A DNA stretch of 64,000 nucleotides from Daphnia carinata (Eukaryota; Arthropoda; Branchiopoda; Diplostraca; Daphniidae): assembly GCF_022539665.2 (NCBI RefSeq), contig NC_081333.1, positions 5,268,971-5,332,970 of the forward strand. The letters are read 5' to 3'. Below the pieces are notes generated by a model that saw nothing but the letters and a program-made list of their open reading frames with translations, was not told where the DNA came from and made no database searches. Made by a program: the position numbers and the translations under genes. This document shows positions 51,985 to 62,507 of the stretch, piece by piece. Position 1 is the first letter of the stretch. The number at the start of each line of letters is the position of its first letter.

Positions 51985-52605
51985 GCATTATATTTACGGC
52001 AGCTTATCCATTACGATGGCTCTTTGCCTCTTGGAGGGAGTAAAAAACCTGATTCTGGTGAACAATATGCATTTCTCACGCAAATTTCGATCCGTCTATA
52101 GTATGCTCACTTCCGTTTGCATCACATCCCCAATGAAATGAAGCTAAAAAAAATTGATATCGGCCATCAAGGGATCCACCAATTATGTAAGGTTCAGAGT
52201 TCAATTTTTCACCATCAACCGATAGTTTCACTAGAGATAAGTAAAATGGTCTGTGGACAATAACGAGAAAAGTTAATACACTTTCAACTAATACCTACCA
52301 GAATGGCCATCATTACGTGCCATTAGCAGGACATTGGAATCATAGCCCCAGAATTTAAGTTCAGAGAAATTTATGTGAACAACATTTTGTGAAATAATTT
52401 CTATTGGTCTTGAATCATATGATTAATAGCTGGCTCTAGAAATAGACCATTGCCTGGCCACTCCACCTGTGAAAGAATAATGTGTATTAGGCATTTATTT
52501 CTTTGGTAGTCTTCATTCAGATGGCCTTGTAGTTAGTTAAATTATAAAACTATGCATACCAGCAACCTCTTCAAGCACTGGAGTGGTTTCAGCTTCATTA
52601 TCTGG
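51985..52605 (-). pseudogene. Alpha-carbonic anhydrase remnant
   Basis: Exon-like pieces on the minus strand. NEAETTPVLEEVAG ends at a GTATGC donor. After a TTTCACAG acceptor come GGVARQWSI-type sequence, SYDSRPIEIISQNVVHINFS and ELKFWGYDSNVLLMARNDGH, with a GTAGGT donor. Then comes VKLSVDGEKLNSEPYIIGG / SLDGRYQFFLASFHWGCDAN / GSEHTIDGSKFA-stop-EMHIVHQNQ. FHWG..xxGSEHTIDGxxFxxEMHxVH holds two of the zinc-ligand histidine positions and the catalytic-pocket Glu region of alpha-carbonic anhydrases, though the first His of the FHFHWG motif is changed. Several stops (two TGA/TAA in the last exon) show decay. The 3' half with the third His is missing. Such enzymes interconvert CO2 and bicarbonate. 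Confidence 0.75.
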
Positions 52606-52849
52606 AGCAGATTGTTATTGCTTGGTATCTAAATCCAATTTAGCCTATTTTAAAAAACAAAAACGCGAGAAAATTAATAGAGTTTTACCTTTTTCCTTTT
52701 GAGAGACATTTTCAGGTCCAATGTTGTACCTATGGAAAAATAAAGAAGATAATGTAAATACATAAGATACATATATAGACTTATAAAAACACTTATATTG
52801 TTGTCACGAGTAATGACACCGACAAGCGAGTTTGGAAATGACAACAACG

Positions 52850-52940
52850 ATGGAAGCGTTCGGTGCTGCCACAACATCGTCCTGCTATATGCTATAGTTG
52901 TTACAGTGTGACAGCACCGAACACTTCATACTTTGCGCAA
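52850..52940. repeat. Short inverted repeat
   Basis: AGCGTTCGGTGCTG near 52856 is matched inverted by CAGCACCGAACACT near 52910, about 40 bases apart, with a few more paired bases inside (CCACA/TGTGA). It may be the end of a small element. Confidence 0.5.
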
Positions 52941-54742
52941 TCTTATCAGTCGTTCACCGGCCATGTTAACAATTCGCTTTGCGACGGTCATTACTGATTA
53001 GAAAGGCATACGAGTCTTTAGCAGAAAGCTTACTTTAATGGCGTCCACCGGTAACTTGGCTACACTTAATTGAGGATGTAAATGATACGTGACATTTTCT
53101 CGCCGATTCCCAACCCGAGAAAAAAGGTTGTCATCATATTACAATAGTGAGTCTCCTTTCCCTGGGTTGTTTCAAGCCAGGAACCATCTTTCCATGACTC
53201 TGATGTTAGAAGTGCACTTCAAACGACCTGAGCGATATCGTACGATGGGCGGCCGCACATCATATTCCATTAGCGAAAACCACCAAGGTAAGACATTTAG
53301 CTAAATTCACGTTGCTAGTCTATATCAAAGGCGTCTATAGATAAGGATCTGAAATATCAAGGCGTAGGATACTGAGCTAGCCAATGCCTAAACTCGTAGC
53401 CAAAGGACTCGTTTTCGGGAAACAAGCCAACTACTCTTTTGAAGTTGAGAGATGTTGTTCTTAATGCCCAACTAGATTTCGTGTGCACCAGACCTACCAT
53501 ACCGTCTTCTTCTGCCTATACGGCAACCGCACTTTACATATTGGTTTACTATCCCTTTTATACTGTTCCAGTTGTGGCTGAAACAGTGTTATCAAGCGTT
53601 TTTCGGAGTTCAATTTGGTTAATAATGCTTCACCATGAGTCACGTAGGGACAGTCAGAAAATCTAATTAAATTCGGAAAAACCCAATATAAAACTTGCAT
53701 ATAAAACCAAATTGCAAAATTTATACAACTATTTTAATTATTTTTACTTTGCACACAATAGAAGCAGGAATAGATCTACGTTCAGTAGAAGAAATCGCAG
53801 GTGGCTTGCCGCTAGAGGGCCACCCTAAAAATATTCTTAAACTTTTTTCTTTTAGTGACCTATGGCTTCACCTACGGTATTTGCAAATCGTACTCGTTTC
53901 CTGTAGAATTACTGCTCACAAATCATGAGACCCAATCAATCAAAACGTACGCTAACTGGAATTGTACATCTGACCGACGGTGAAAACAACGAGACTGTTC
54001 ATAGTACCGGAAACTTCCATGCGTCGTCATAGTAAATATGACGAGGTGCCACGGCAGCCCTTTCAGACAAAAGTGTGCAAATTTCCAATTAACCACTAGA
54101 AAACTTGGAAGTAATGGATGAATGTTTAAGTATATTGCAGCAACGTTTTACCTAATGTCTTAATATTCCGATGCTTGGATGCTTTGTTGGCTTCCTTACT
54201 TGAGTAGATATCTTATACAAAAACAAGAAATTTCAATCCGGGCACAAAGCAATCGTCTCTTTACAGGTAAGTTAACGTTATAAATAAACAACAGTCACTA
54301 ATTCTGTTTCAAGCGTGAAATGTGAGGAATTTCAATCTAATTAAATAACGTTTTTTGAAATAATCATGTGCTATCACCATTAGCCACAGAGAGACAATGT
54401 TTGACAACGTCTGCCTGGATTTCAGGCAACTGCGTTTTTGCAAAGAACGCTCTGACAACAAATGGGCCTTTTACCTTTCCTTAATTGTTTTGGCATGCAA
54501 TTCTTCGCATGTCTGTCTGTTGTCCAATTTCGACCCTTTACCAGAGCCAACCCGCACCGAGACATGTTACACTCAATAATTTACCTGCAGTAGATCTTAC
54601 ATTAAGTTTTGTGTGCATACATAAAATACACTAGAACTCGCCCAGTTTGAATACCATAGCTACTATTTTTTCCGGTAAAGCAAAATTTTATTTGTCGTCG
54701 TGTGTGTACATTTTGAACGTGTTTTTGATATTGATTTGTTTA
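52941..54742. other. No identified gene; possible orphan exons
   Basis: A plus-strand frame near 53090-53290 (FKRPERYRTMGGRTSYSISE) ends at a GTAAGA donor and could be an exon of an unknown gene, but no partner is seen. Other short frames show no motif. Confidence 0.35.
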
Positions 54743-54940
54743 GAGAACACCGGCAGCTGTCAAGTCAGCGAGCATCTTGACGACGTGTTCAGGCATCGGT
54801 GGAGGTGTAGGCAAATGATCTCCTGTTGCCTAGAATCCATTTTCATCGACTAACCGGTTAACTGCAAGGACAGCGCCATCAGTGGAGATGTAGGAGTAAG
54901 ATCCTTTCGCAACGTGCCAATATCCTGCCAATAGCCAATA
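54743..54940 (-). pseudogene. RR-type cuticle protein (chitin-binding) exon remnant
   Basis: The frame reads GYWHVAKGSYSYISTDGAVL, AVNRLVDENGF-stop-ATGDH, LPTPPPMPEHVVKMLADL and TAAGVL. GSYSY(I/T).DG....V.Y.ADENGF.P.GDHLPT.PP.P is the Rebers-Riddiford chitin-binding consensus of arthropod cuticle. One TAG replaces the Gln expected after NGF, and the N-terminal signal exon is not found. This is a secreted structural protein family of the exoskeleton, and here a dead copy. Confidence 0.8.
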
Positions 54941-54957
54941 TCCAAAACTGAAAGCCA

Positions 54958-55008
54958 AAAAAAAAAAAAAAAAAAAAAAAAAAATTAGGAAAAAAAAAAA
55001 AAACAAGA
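54958..55008. repeat. Homopolymer A tracts
   Basis: Runs of about 27 and 14 A, next to each other. Confidence 0.9.
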
Positions 55009-55009
55009 A

Positions 55010-56329
55010 AAACTGGGAGTCATAACAAAATTTCTGTATTTATTGTATGAACTGCATCTATGACAAAAGTGAATTTTGTTATATGAGATAAGAAAAATTC
55101 ATTTGCACCTGCTTTTGATGGAATTTAAAATGTATCTAAATGTATTTATTATTTAAATTTATCTATATAAACTAATATTATCTGTTTTGCATATTAAAAT
55201 TCCATAAAAAACGAAATTGCAAAGTAAATGTTGCAGCGCAGTAAGGGGCCTTTGTTTCTTTAAAATGGTTGCCATTCTTTTTCACCGTTTACGTTTCTTT
55301 TCTTTTCTCGATATATACAGCATATAGTTGGCAAGTTCTGCTAACTGTTTTCTCCCTGGGCTGTTTTTATTACCCCCTACCTTTTATCGCCCATCTCCTA
55401 GCACAACCGTAACCTAAATAAGGCGTTACCCAATCCATTGAGTCATTCTCGAAAAACACGCCATGTTGGCAAGTATCAACTCTAGTTAGCGCTGGAAATA
55501 CACGAAGTTTGTGTATTATGTAGTTGTTTTTATATTTTGCGTGAAAAGTGAATGCCAGCAAATGTAATGAAAATATGGAAGCTGTTGAAGTATTTGTTAC
55601 TAATATTGGCCCCAAATTATTTAAATGTTCTCTGTGCATGACTTTGAATATTGTGAATGTGCTGGGCAAGTGAGCATGAGCAGCAACTTGCCAATACTCA
55701 TAGAATGAGGATTTGTACCGTTTTGATCTTAAATTTTGAAATACTCTTAATTTTCTGTTTTAAATTATTTCCTGTTTTATTAGGGTTATCCAACTGTTTG
55801 TAGATAAATGTATATTGGAGCTTGTCAATGAAATCGTCCTTTCTTCACTGGGTATTGATGATGGGATGTTGTGATTTCTGAGGTGCTGTGCATTATATGT
55901 TACGATCTTCTTCTAGGCTACACGGGATAAACAGAGTTGAGAGTTCCCATACATTAGTCTGCTGGATGTGCGTTTTGAACCGTGTGGTTATGTCGTCACC
56001 TGTTCTGAATGTGCTCAACGGATGAAAAAATGTTCACACACCGTGAATGCTTTTGCACTCCGACATAGAAGGGTGGTGAAAGGACGAGGAGTTCGGCTCT
56101 CATCTTAAAAGATGAGGTGTTTGAATAAACACCCAACCATAGCTTAGTGGCTAAGGCTAATATTAAAAATAAAAGGGGAGAGAAGGCACATATGTATACA
56201 AGTTGCTGAGAAACAACATCACGAAGAACAAGGAACACCCCCAAAACCTTTAATTGACAAGGTTGATAATTGACATTGACATGCTGATTGAACGGAGCTG
56301 GGCACACGTACAATACACTTTGTCACCCA
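55010..56329. other. No gene seen
   Basis: AT-rich DNA. Short open frames have no recognisable motif. Confidence 0.4.
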
Positions 56330-56893
56330 ATCCTTTGTGAACACATATTTCCAAATAACATGGCTTGCTGCATTTGACCACTCGGCTGGATCCCCAAAGG
56401 TAACTATCCCCGTCCTCAGACAGTGCAATCCTAGTAATAAAAAAAACGAGATGATGAAGAATGACAGAGAAAAAATCTTCAGCTTCACGGGGGGTGGGGG
56501 CCATACAAGCGCCGGCCATAAAACTAATTTCCGCAACTGAAAAAGCCGAAAAGCTTTTGAGAATTCCGATAGTCTAAATGCTCAAAAAAAAATATAAAAA
56601 ATCATAGGTACGTGTACCAAACGGCGGAATTTCACGTAACGCAAACCGATCGGTTTTGGATCAGTCTAGCCGATATTATACACTTTGCCATCGTTGGATA
56701 GAATTAATAGGCCAAGGGTAGTGCAGATCTTTGCTCGATTGTGATTGAAAGCTTGTGGACGACGTTTGTAACGATCTGTCGTGGCCGACGCATTTAAATC
56801 CAGTGGAATTGCGGTGTTTGCAATGATTGATCGATCCTGAACATGAAAACGCAAAATATCACGAAATGTAAAATAAAATCGGTGAAACTGCAA
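56330..56893 (-). pseudogene. RCC1-repeat-like fragment
   Basis: The upstream piece gives ICTTLGLLILSNDGKVYNIG-stop. After an intron-like gap with a TTTATTACTAG acceptor (exon from 56430) the next reads IALSEDGDSYLWGSSRVVKC. Both match the G..A.LSEDG.VYxWG core of RCC1-type beta-propeller repeats. Only two partial blades are visible and the stop follows the first, so the parent gene cannot be named. RCC1 blades occur in GTPase regulators and several large E3 ligases. Confidence 0.4.
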
Positions 56894-58600
56894 ATAAAAC
56901 CGATAGTGGGGGCTGAATAAATGGGGTGGCTAACCGATCCAAATGAGCCAAGATGAGCACAGCAACTTGATATAGGAAAACGTCGGCATCTTTGAATGAA
57001 TGAAATTTGAAACGGGTGGATCCTTTGCCATCTTGGCATTGGGCATTGCTATAAGTCTCTTCGTTTTTCTTGTCGAAGTAATTTTCGCAAAAATGAAGAA
57101 AGCATTCGCACGTAAATAGGGGCACGCTTGCTTACCTTATTGCCATTATTATGCACAACACTTGAATAGCAAGTAGTTCTTAAATTTCTTACGGCACTTT
57201 AAGTTACGACGGCATAATATTACAAGTCACGTCATATTGTGTTCTACTTAATCCGCATTGTATGGCATTATATTTAGAAATACAAATGAATTGTAAGGGC
57301 AGACACTGCGTTAAGACTCCGACTCCCTCAAGACATGTAAAACCATGTCATAACTAATCTAGTTTTCTCTGAAGAGAATGTGCTTTCACGAGGGGATTCC
57401 ATGTAGGTCTGCGTGCACAATTATCCACAGAACCGCTTCCTTGCACATCTCAACTGAGGCAAATGCGATTGGCAATTAAACAATATTCTACATTTTTTGG
57501 TCAAAGGTGACAAAAGGAAGGGTAAGATAAATGACGTGGCTTTCGTTCCCTTCCTTTTCCAGCCGTTCTCCACGTGTCTTGCCAATGGCATGTCGATATC
57601 CATCGAGCGGTAAAGCCTAGACTAGCCAGATGGCGTTTAGCAGACTTATCATCAGGCACCATATCTGTGAATGACCTAATTGCAAAGGTTTATTAGTACG
57701 GATAGCCATTTAGCTAATGCTTTTATTTATACCTGTTCTCCCAGCTTCGACTATTTTTCTCCATAAAAGAACCTCTGGTATACACTTTACCTGCTCCTTT
57801 TCAATGGGCGAAGCAACACCTTCGAGTTTCAATAATATTTGAGAAAAAAAAAGGCGGAAAAGAAAAAAGGCTCACATTTTACGAAACGTAAGCCTTTTTT
57901 ATTTCCCCCTACTCGCACTTCGGGACGCAAACTTATTCCGTAATTGACCTTATTCTAAATTGCTCTTGCCTTTCGTCCAAAGTACCCGCTGATACTTGAC
58001 TGCGTAATGTGGCTTGACCATCAATCTCAGCCGAACCCTATAGCATGATTGTAGCTGAATTGATTAGTGTTATCTTAAGCCGGCATCAGAAAGAGGCAAT
58101 GGCCTGTTTGCCCCTTTCGTCCCTGTTCCTTTGCGGACATTCGCCCATCAGACGACTGAATGACTTTGCTTTCGGCCGTTCACAAAGCCACTAGTCGTAT
58201 ACCACTACGAGAGTATCTAAGGGAGACTTTGCTGAAGACAAGAGAGCAAGAAGACGAACACAAAAACTCATGCACGAACTGTCACTCAACAAAAAACTCA
58301 CGCAATAAAATCGCAGTCAACAAAAAACTCACTCGCAAAACACTTTTTTCCACTGGTTTCCTTTTTTTCCTTGCGCCAATTTGGTTAGGCGCGTCCCAGT
58401 ATCTGTTTTCCACTTCTTCGCTTTCCGTGAATTAACAGTGCGACATGAATAGCAACGCGTTACCGTTGATCCAAGCCGGCTTTAGAAAGAGGGTAATTTC
58501 ATCCTTCCCATCCTCTTTCGCCGCGGTTTTAGCGGGCATTCGCCCATAAGACGACTGTGAATAGATCGGCTGGCGTCTCGTACCGTCAATCTCACTGTCT
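56894..58600. other. No identified gene; diverged duplicate segments at 58075 and 58475
   Basis: The segment near 58078-58165 (AAGCCGGCATCAGAAAGAGG .. CATTCGCCCATCAGACGACTG) is similar to 58476-58558 (AAGCCGGCTTTAGAAAGAGG .. CATTCGCCCATAAGACGACTG). Between them AACAAAAAACTCAC recurs three times. No ORF with a known motif is seen. Confidence 0.45.
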
Positions 58601-58649
58601 AGATACTCAGGAATTGCCAACCCAATTGGGTAAAATAAAAATTATACTT

Positions 58650-58867
58650 ACCTCGAATTCCAGCCTCTCGGCGGCTTCCGTTTCTTCGTCCACTTGGGAC
58701 TCTTCGGGTAGTAATGGAGAGAGACCCCCACTCCTACCTAGTAGAAGAATTGACGTCTTCATATTCCAAAAATGTTTCGCATCCCTGTCTCCCCTATAGG
58801 TGGTTTTGGTAGGTGGCGATGTCGCTAATGATTGGATTGAGTTGCCAACTTTCGCCAACAGGTGCAC
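58650..58867 (-). other. Possible orphan exon, acidic
   Basis: The minus-strand frame has HLLAKVGNSIQSLATSPPTK, ILLLGRSGGLSPLLPEESQ and VDEETEAAERLEFE, ending at a GTAAGTATAA donor near 58650. The ordered composition and consensus donor suggest a coding exon, but I recognise no family. Confidence 0.3.
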
Positions 58868-59520
58868 TTTCCCGAAGGCCTAGCCTCGGCTACCCGGCGT
58901 GATTTACGGTTTTTGCCGGCAGAGCGAATGAACAACCTCCGGCATTCGCTGTTTTTGGTTTTTTTATGTATTAACTAATTACGCTATCCTGCCAATCGGA
59001 GGCGAACGTTCCGACTCTCGTACGAATCAGACCATGTTAGCAAAAATGCGTCGGCTATAATATTCGAAACGTCTGATAAACAATCTATTTGAGTTACGCA
59101 AGAATTCGGTCTCCACGTATAGAGACGCTGCTATTCGTTGCAACGTTAAATACACTAGTCTTCAAACAAGAACAAACGCCGTCATTGCTTTCCCTACCCT
59201 GGTCAGATCAGTTTACGCATTTTTCCTAAAAAAGGAAACGGTTAACGCAATGTCTTCGATCGCATTTTCTTTTATCCACCTTTCAATGCAATACAGACAA
59301 TCAATTACAGCTAATTGATACATGATACTTTGACAAAACAATATAAATCGACCCGTTCTGCTAAGTTGGTTCTTAAGCAGAGGGATATTTCGGTTTGGCC
59401 GCTTCGGTAAGAGTAAAATATCCCGTTGGCTTGTTGTGCGAAGAAGGCTTGTATTCAGGATAGCGAGCCTCACCTTCGTACTTTGAATGAAATGTCGTAT
59501 AAAAATCCATTTTTGCATAC

Positions 59521-59946
59521 CTGATTTCCCCAGTCCCAATCAGGTCCTCGAACTACTTTTGCTCCAACAAATATACCTTTGAGTTGAACTTTTGACACAT
59601 TTTGCCTTTTATCCACCATAACAATGTGAATTTAAATTTAAATTTTTTCCTGAGATTCCTTGGCATTTGCAGCCATCAATACAATGTTCTGAAACTTAAC
59701 ACGAATTGGGGCATTATCCCATAGCTGCATCATCCCAATAACTGTAGCATTAAAACACAACAGAAGACATTAAAACTGATTTTATATTACCTTTAAATCA
59801 TAATCTCTTTGATAACCAACACGGTAATTCTTTCTAGCACCAACATCCCACTGCACGACAATTGTTTTGTCAGGCCTTGATGGGCTTCCGCGTTTACCCA
59901 TTTCAGCAACAGTTCCAACATTCCCGTTGCCACTGTCCTGGTTACC
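59521..59946 (-). pseudogene. Mind bomb-like MIB/HERC2-domain exons, out of order
   Basis: The exon at 59946-59792 (AG acceptor, GT donor) encodes NQDSGNGNVGTVAEMGKRGS and TIVVQWDVGARKNYRVGYQRDYDLK, the second half of a MIB/HERC2 domain (DGG.GxxGTV.., VWDxGxxxxYRxGxxxxxDL). The exon from 59741 gives DNAPIRVKFQNIVLMAANAK, like the start of the ZZ finger (LDNAPIGVKHPNI), then a stop. The exon from ATG 59619 to 59521 gives MVDKRQNVSKVQLKGIFVGA and KVVRGPDWDWGNQ with a GTATGC donor, the first half of a MIB domain, here placed after the second half. So there are either two partial copies or an exon-order rearrangement. MIB proteins are E3 ligases that activate Notch ligands. Confidence 0.75.
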
Positions 59947-60317
59947 CTGCATTTGTTTTCAAACAAAACGAAATAGGTTGCAATTGATATCAATTTTTAA
60001 GTTCTACTATTTGTTATGAAATTCATCTACCATTTTGCGTTAATCATATTTATTAAAAGCCGTTCTATGTAAGTTGATTGCACAGTAGAACCATTAAGAT
60101 CTAATGGGAACATAATTCCTTATTGTAAAATCACTTAGTTTGAATATGAACTCTATTGTGTATGAGCATAATCTGCCGTATTCGAATTTGAAACCATAGC
60201 TTAAAACAGCCATACAAATTGTTTATGATATCCCGGAGAGATGAGTAATTTCTCAGCAGGTCTTCAAGCATAGGTCATGTTACTTTGTCTAGATATAAGA
60301 GCAATTATTTTATTTAA

Positions 60318-61251
60318 GGACCGGATTTCCCGTAACATGTGGGAAAAAGTAAAGCTATCTAAAAGCTTGGAAAACGCCCTTCGACAGATTAATGAGTACT
60401 TTATGTACTGGCCAGGCTTTAACAAGCAAAAGTGCATACTGACTGCTTAAAATCTCCCAATACCTGACACTAATGAAAAAACCGAGACTGCGAGGACAGT
60501 AAGTGTTTAAAATGTCATTTAGCAATTATTCGGCATGAATAACCCTATTTTTCTAAATATTTTAATTATTCCAATATTGCTGCCGATGGGAAGAAACTGG
60601 TGCCTATCCAAACAAAACAAAATAGGCGTGACCGTCGCCGAGAAGAAAAAGTCCTAGTCGCTGCCCGTCTAGATTCATTCATTTTCGAAAAAGAACTTCT
60701 CGAACGTCTTAAAATTTAAACTGTATGTTTTTTTATTATTTTTGTATCTAAATAATAATAACACTCACCGATTGGAATAATCTTTGGTACGGTGACATTT
60801 ACAACTTCCCTCAAGTTGCTTTTAGTAGAGCTTTGGAAGAGGAGGAAGACGCGGGAGTGAATATAGAAGGCGAGGACTATGGAGAAGATGAAGAAAACGA
60901 AGGACAAGAAGCAGAAGAGGTTTGTAGATTCCTTTGGAAATTTATTAGAATTATAGAGTTTCCATATAGGGTAGTTTACAATTTTTTTTTCTTTTTAACC
61001 AGGAGATTGATGAAGAGCTAGAGAAAGAACTAGAAGAACAGAGCGAAAACGAAGAGATTGAATATGTTGAAGCTGACAGTCATCTAGAAAGAGAGTTAGA
61101 AAGTGAATCGGATATAGAAGACACTGAACCTAAAGATACAAATGCCGACAAAGATAATGCCAGGAGAAAAACAAGATTTGAAATTGAATACGAAATTGAA
61201 TACGAAACTGAAGCTCTTTCTAAAAACTTGAAACGTACAGTGAAGTTTTGA
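60318..61251 (+). pseudogene. MAK16-like ribosome-biogenesis gene, 5'-truncated and frameshifted
   Basis: After a TTTAAG acceptor: MWEKVKLSKSLENALRQINE, YFMYWPGFNKQKC, then a frame change to KISQYLTLMKKPRLRG and a GTAAGT donor. Next exon: [38 protein letters not shown]. Then YGDIYNFPQVAFSRALEEEE with an acidic tail, an intron with a T run, and the last exon (61002-61251) EIEYVEADSHLERELES and RKTRFEIEYEIEYETEALSK to a TGA. WEKVKLS..xxxAL.QIN, LVP(I/L), RREEKxLxAAxLD, KELLERLK and YGDIYNFP are signatures of MAK16, needed for 60S subunit assembly in the nucleolus. The conserved N-terminal zinc-binding exons are absent and one frameshift is present, so I call it a partial copy. It keeps introns, so it is not a retrocopy. 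Confidence 0.8.
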
Positions 61252-62054
61252 ACGTGACATACATCAATAGAGCCACAATATCAATGGAGCGCTTCGTTGT
61301 CGAAGAGGTGCAAACACCTGAAAGTAATGAAAATAATGTTAAACAAAAAATTAAATTTTAGCTTGAAAAAGTGGCGGTACCGATTCCGTTACTATCAGAT
61401 TGACAACATAGGATCCCAGAAATCCACAGATGCTGGTAACGAAATTCGTGACACCCATCTAAGTACTGGAATTTCACCCGGTTACCATCAGGCTGCCAAT
61501 ACACTGCCCGTAGCTCAGAGGTAATATTCACATCCTCATTTTAAATATTGCAGTTAATTTAAAAATGTGGTATACGCTTGCTTTGGTTAGGGAAGACAGG
61601 CCCAAATTTGGTTTTATTTACAGATTCTATTCGCTAGCCCATTGACATTGCCCAGTAAATTGTATGAAACAAAAATCTTAGAAACGTTAAATTTAATAGT
61701 TTAACTGGCTGTTCTCCTCTTTGTGTCCAAATCGTCGACCTTCTTGCACGCAACACATTCAAATTTCGGTTTTGCTGTTGATATTTTCCGTTTTTTATAT
61801 TTTTATTGGCAATAATTAAATTTAATAATAAAAATTTCTTCCTAATTTTAACAGAATTCCCCCAGCTAACACATCCGATACCTGGTGATAATTAGTTTTG
61901 ATCTTCAAATTACCATATTGCACAAAAAAAATGGCAGCTACGTCACTTGCGCTTAAACATCTGAACACAGGACGGCGGGGTTGTTTTTCCAAGACTTGCT
62001 TTCGGGTATTCGGTGTTCTTCGTGAGGTCCTTCCTCATCAAGTTGCATACATAT
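61252..62054. other. Non-coding stretch
   Basis: 3' flank of the MAK16 copy, AT-rich, up to the left LTR border at 62055. Confidence 0.4.
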
Positions 62055-62332
62055 TGTAGCGCCAATGGACTTTGTCGCCTATCGCGCGATGATAGGCGAT
62101 CCGCAAGTCAACCATTGGCTAGCATTTGTCGCTCTGACCGGATGTCGGGAGCTTTAAAACCCCGACTCTGACAAGTCACAGCAGTTCAGTTCAGTTCAGT
62201 TAGCAGTCGCGTTAGTTGAAGTAGTTGAGTTGTTGTGCAGTAGTCGATCTGTAGCCTGTCGTCTAGTGTGTTTTGGTGTACTGCATATTGTCTACGTGTC
62301 AATACAAGCCTTAACCCAGTGAAACTGTTACA
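62055..62332 (+). repeat. Gypsy 5' LTR (278 bp)
   Basis: Starts TGTAGCGCC and ends ACTGTTACA, with the primer-binding site directly after. It includes TTTAAAA at 62153-62159 and, about 30 bases on, a run of TCAGT/AGTTC units (62185-62200), matching a TATA-like box plus repeated arthropod initiators. Confidence 0.65.
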
Positions 62333-62346
62333 TGGTGGAGATGCTC
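62333..62346 (+). other. Primer-binding site of the right-edge Gypsy element
   Basis: TGGTGGAGATGCTC follows the LTR end directly. TGG plus a tRNA-3'-like string is typical. Confidence 0.6.
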
Positions 62347-62507
62347 CTGCGTTCTTAACTGGTCAGTTGGACGTTTAACTCAGGTAGGCGTTTGTTGTGA
62401 GGGGTCTCTGGAAGTCGAACTCAGCAATTTATTGTTGGGCACGAGGCCACAACAACGGTCTGATAGAACGTGTGATTGACAGTGAGTCGCGGTGGGTCCT
62501 CGCTTTG

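Noticed and set aside
57840-57905. Hairpin AAAAAGGCT..AGCCTTTTTT
   Set aside because: Only 9 paired bases in low-complexity DNA, not distinguishable from chance.
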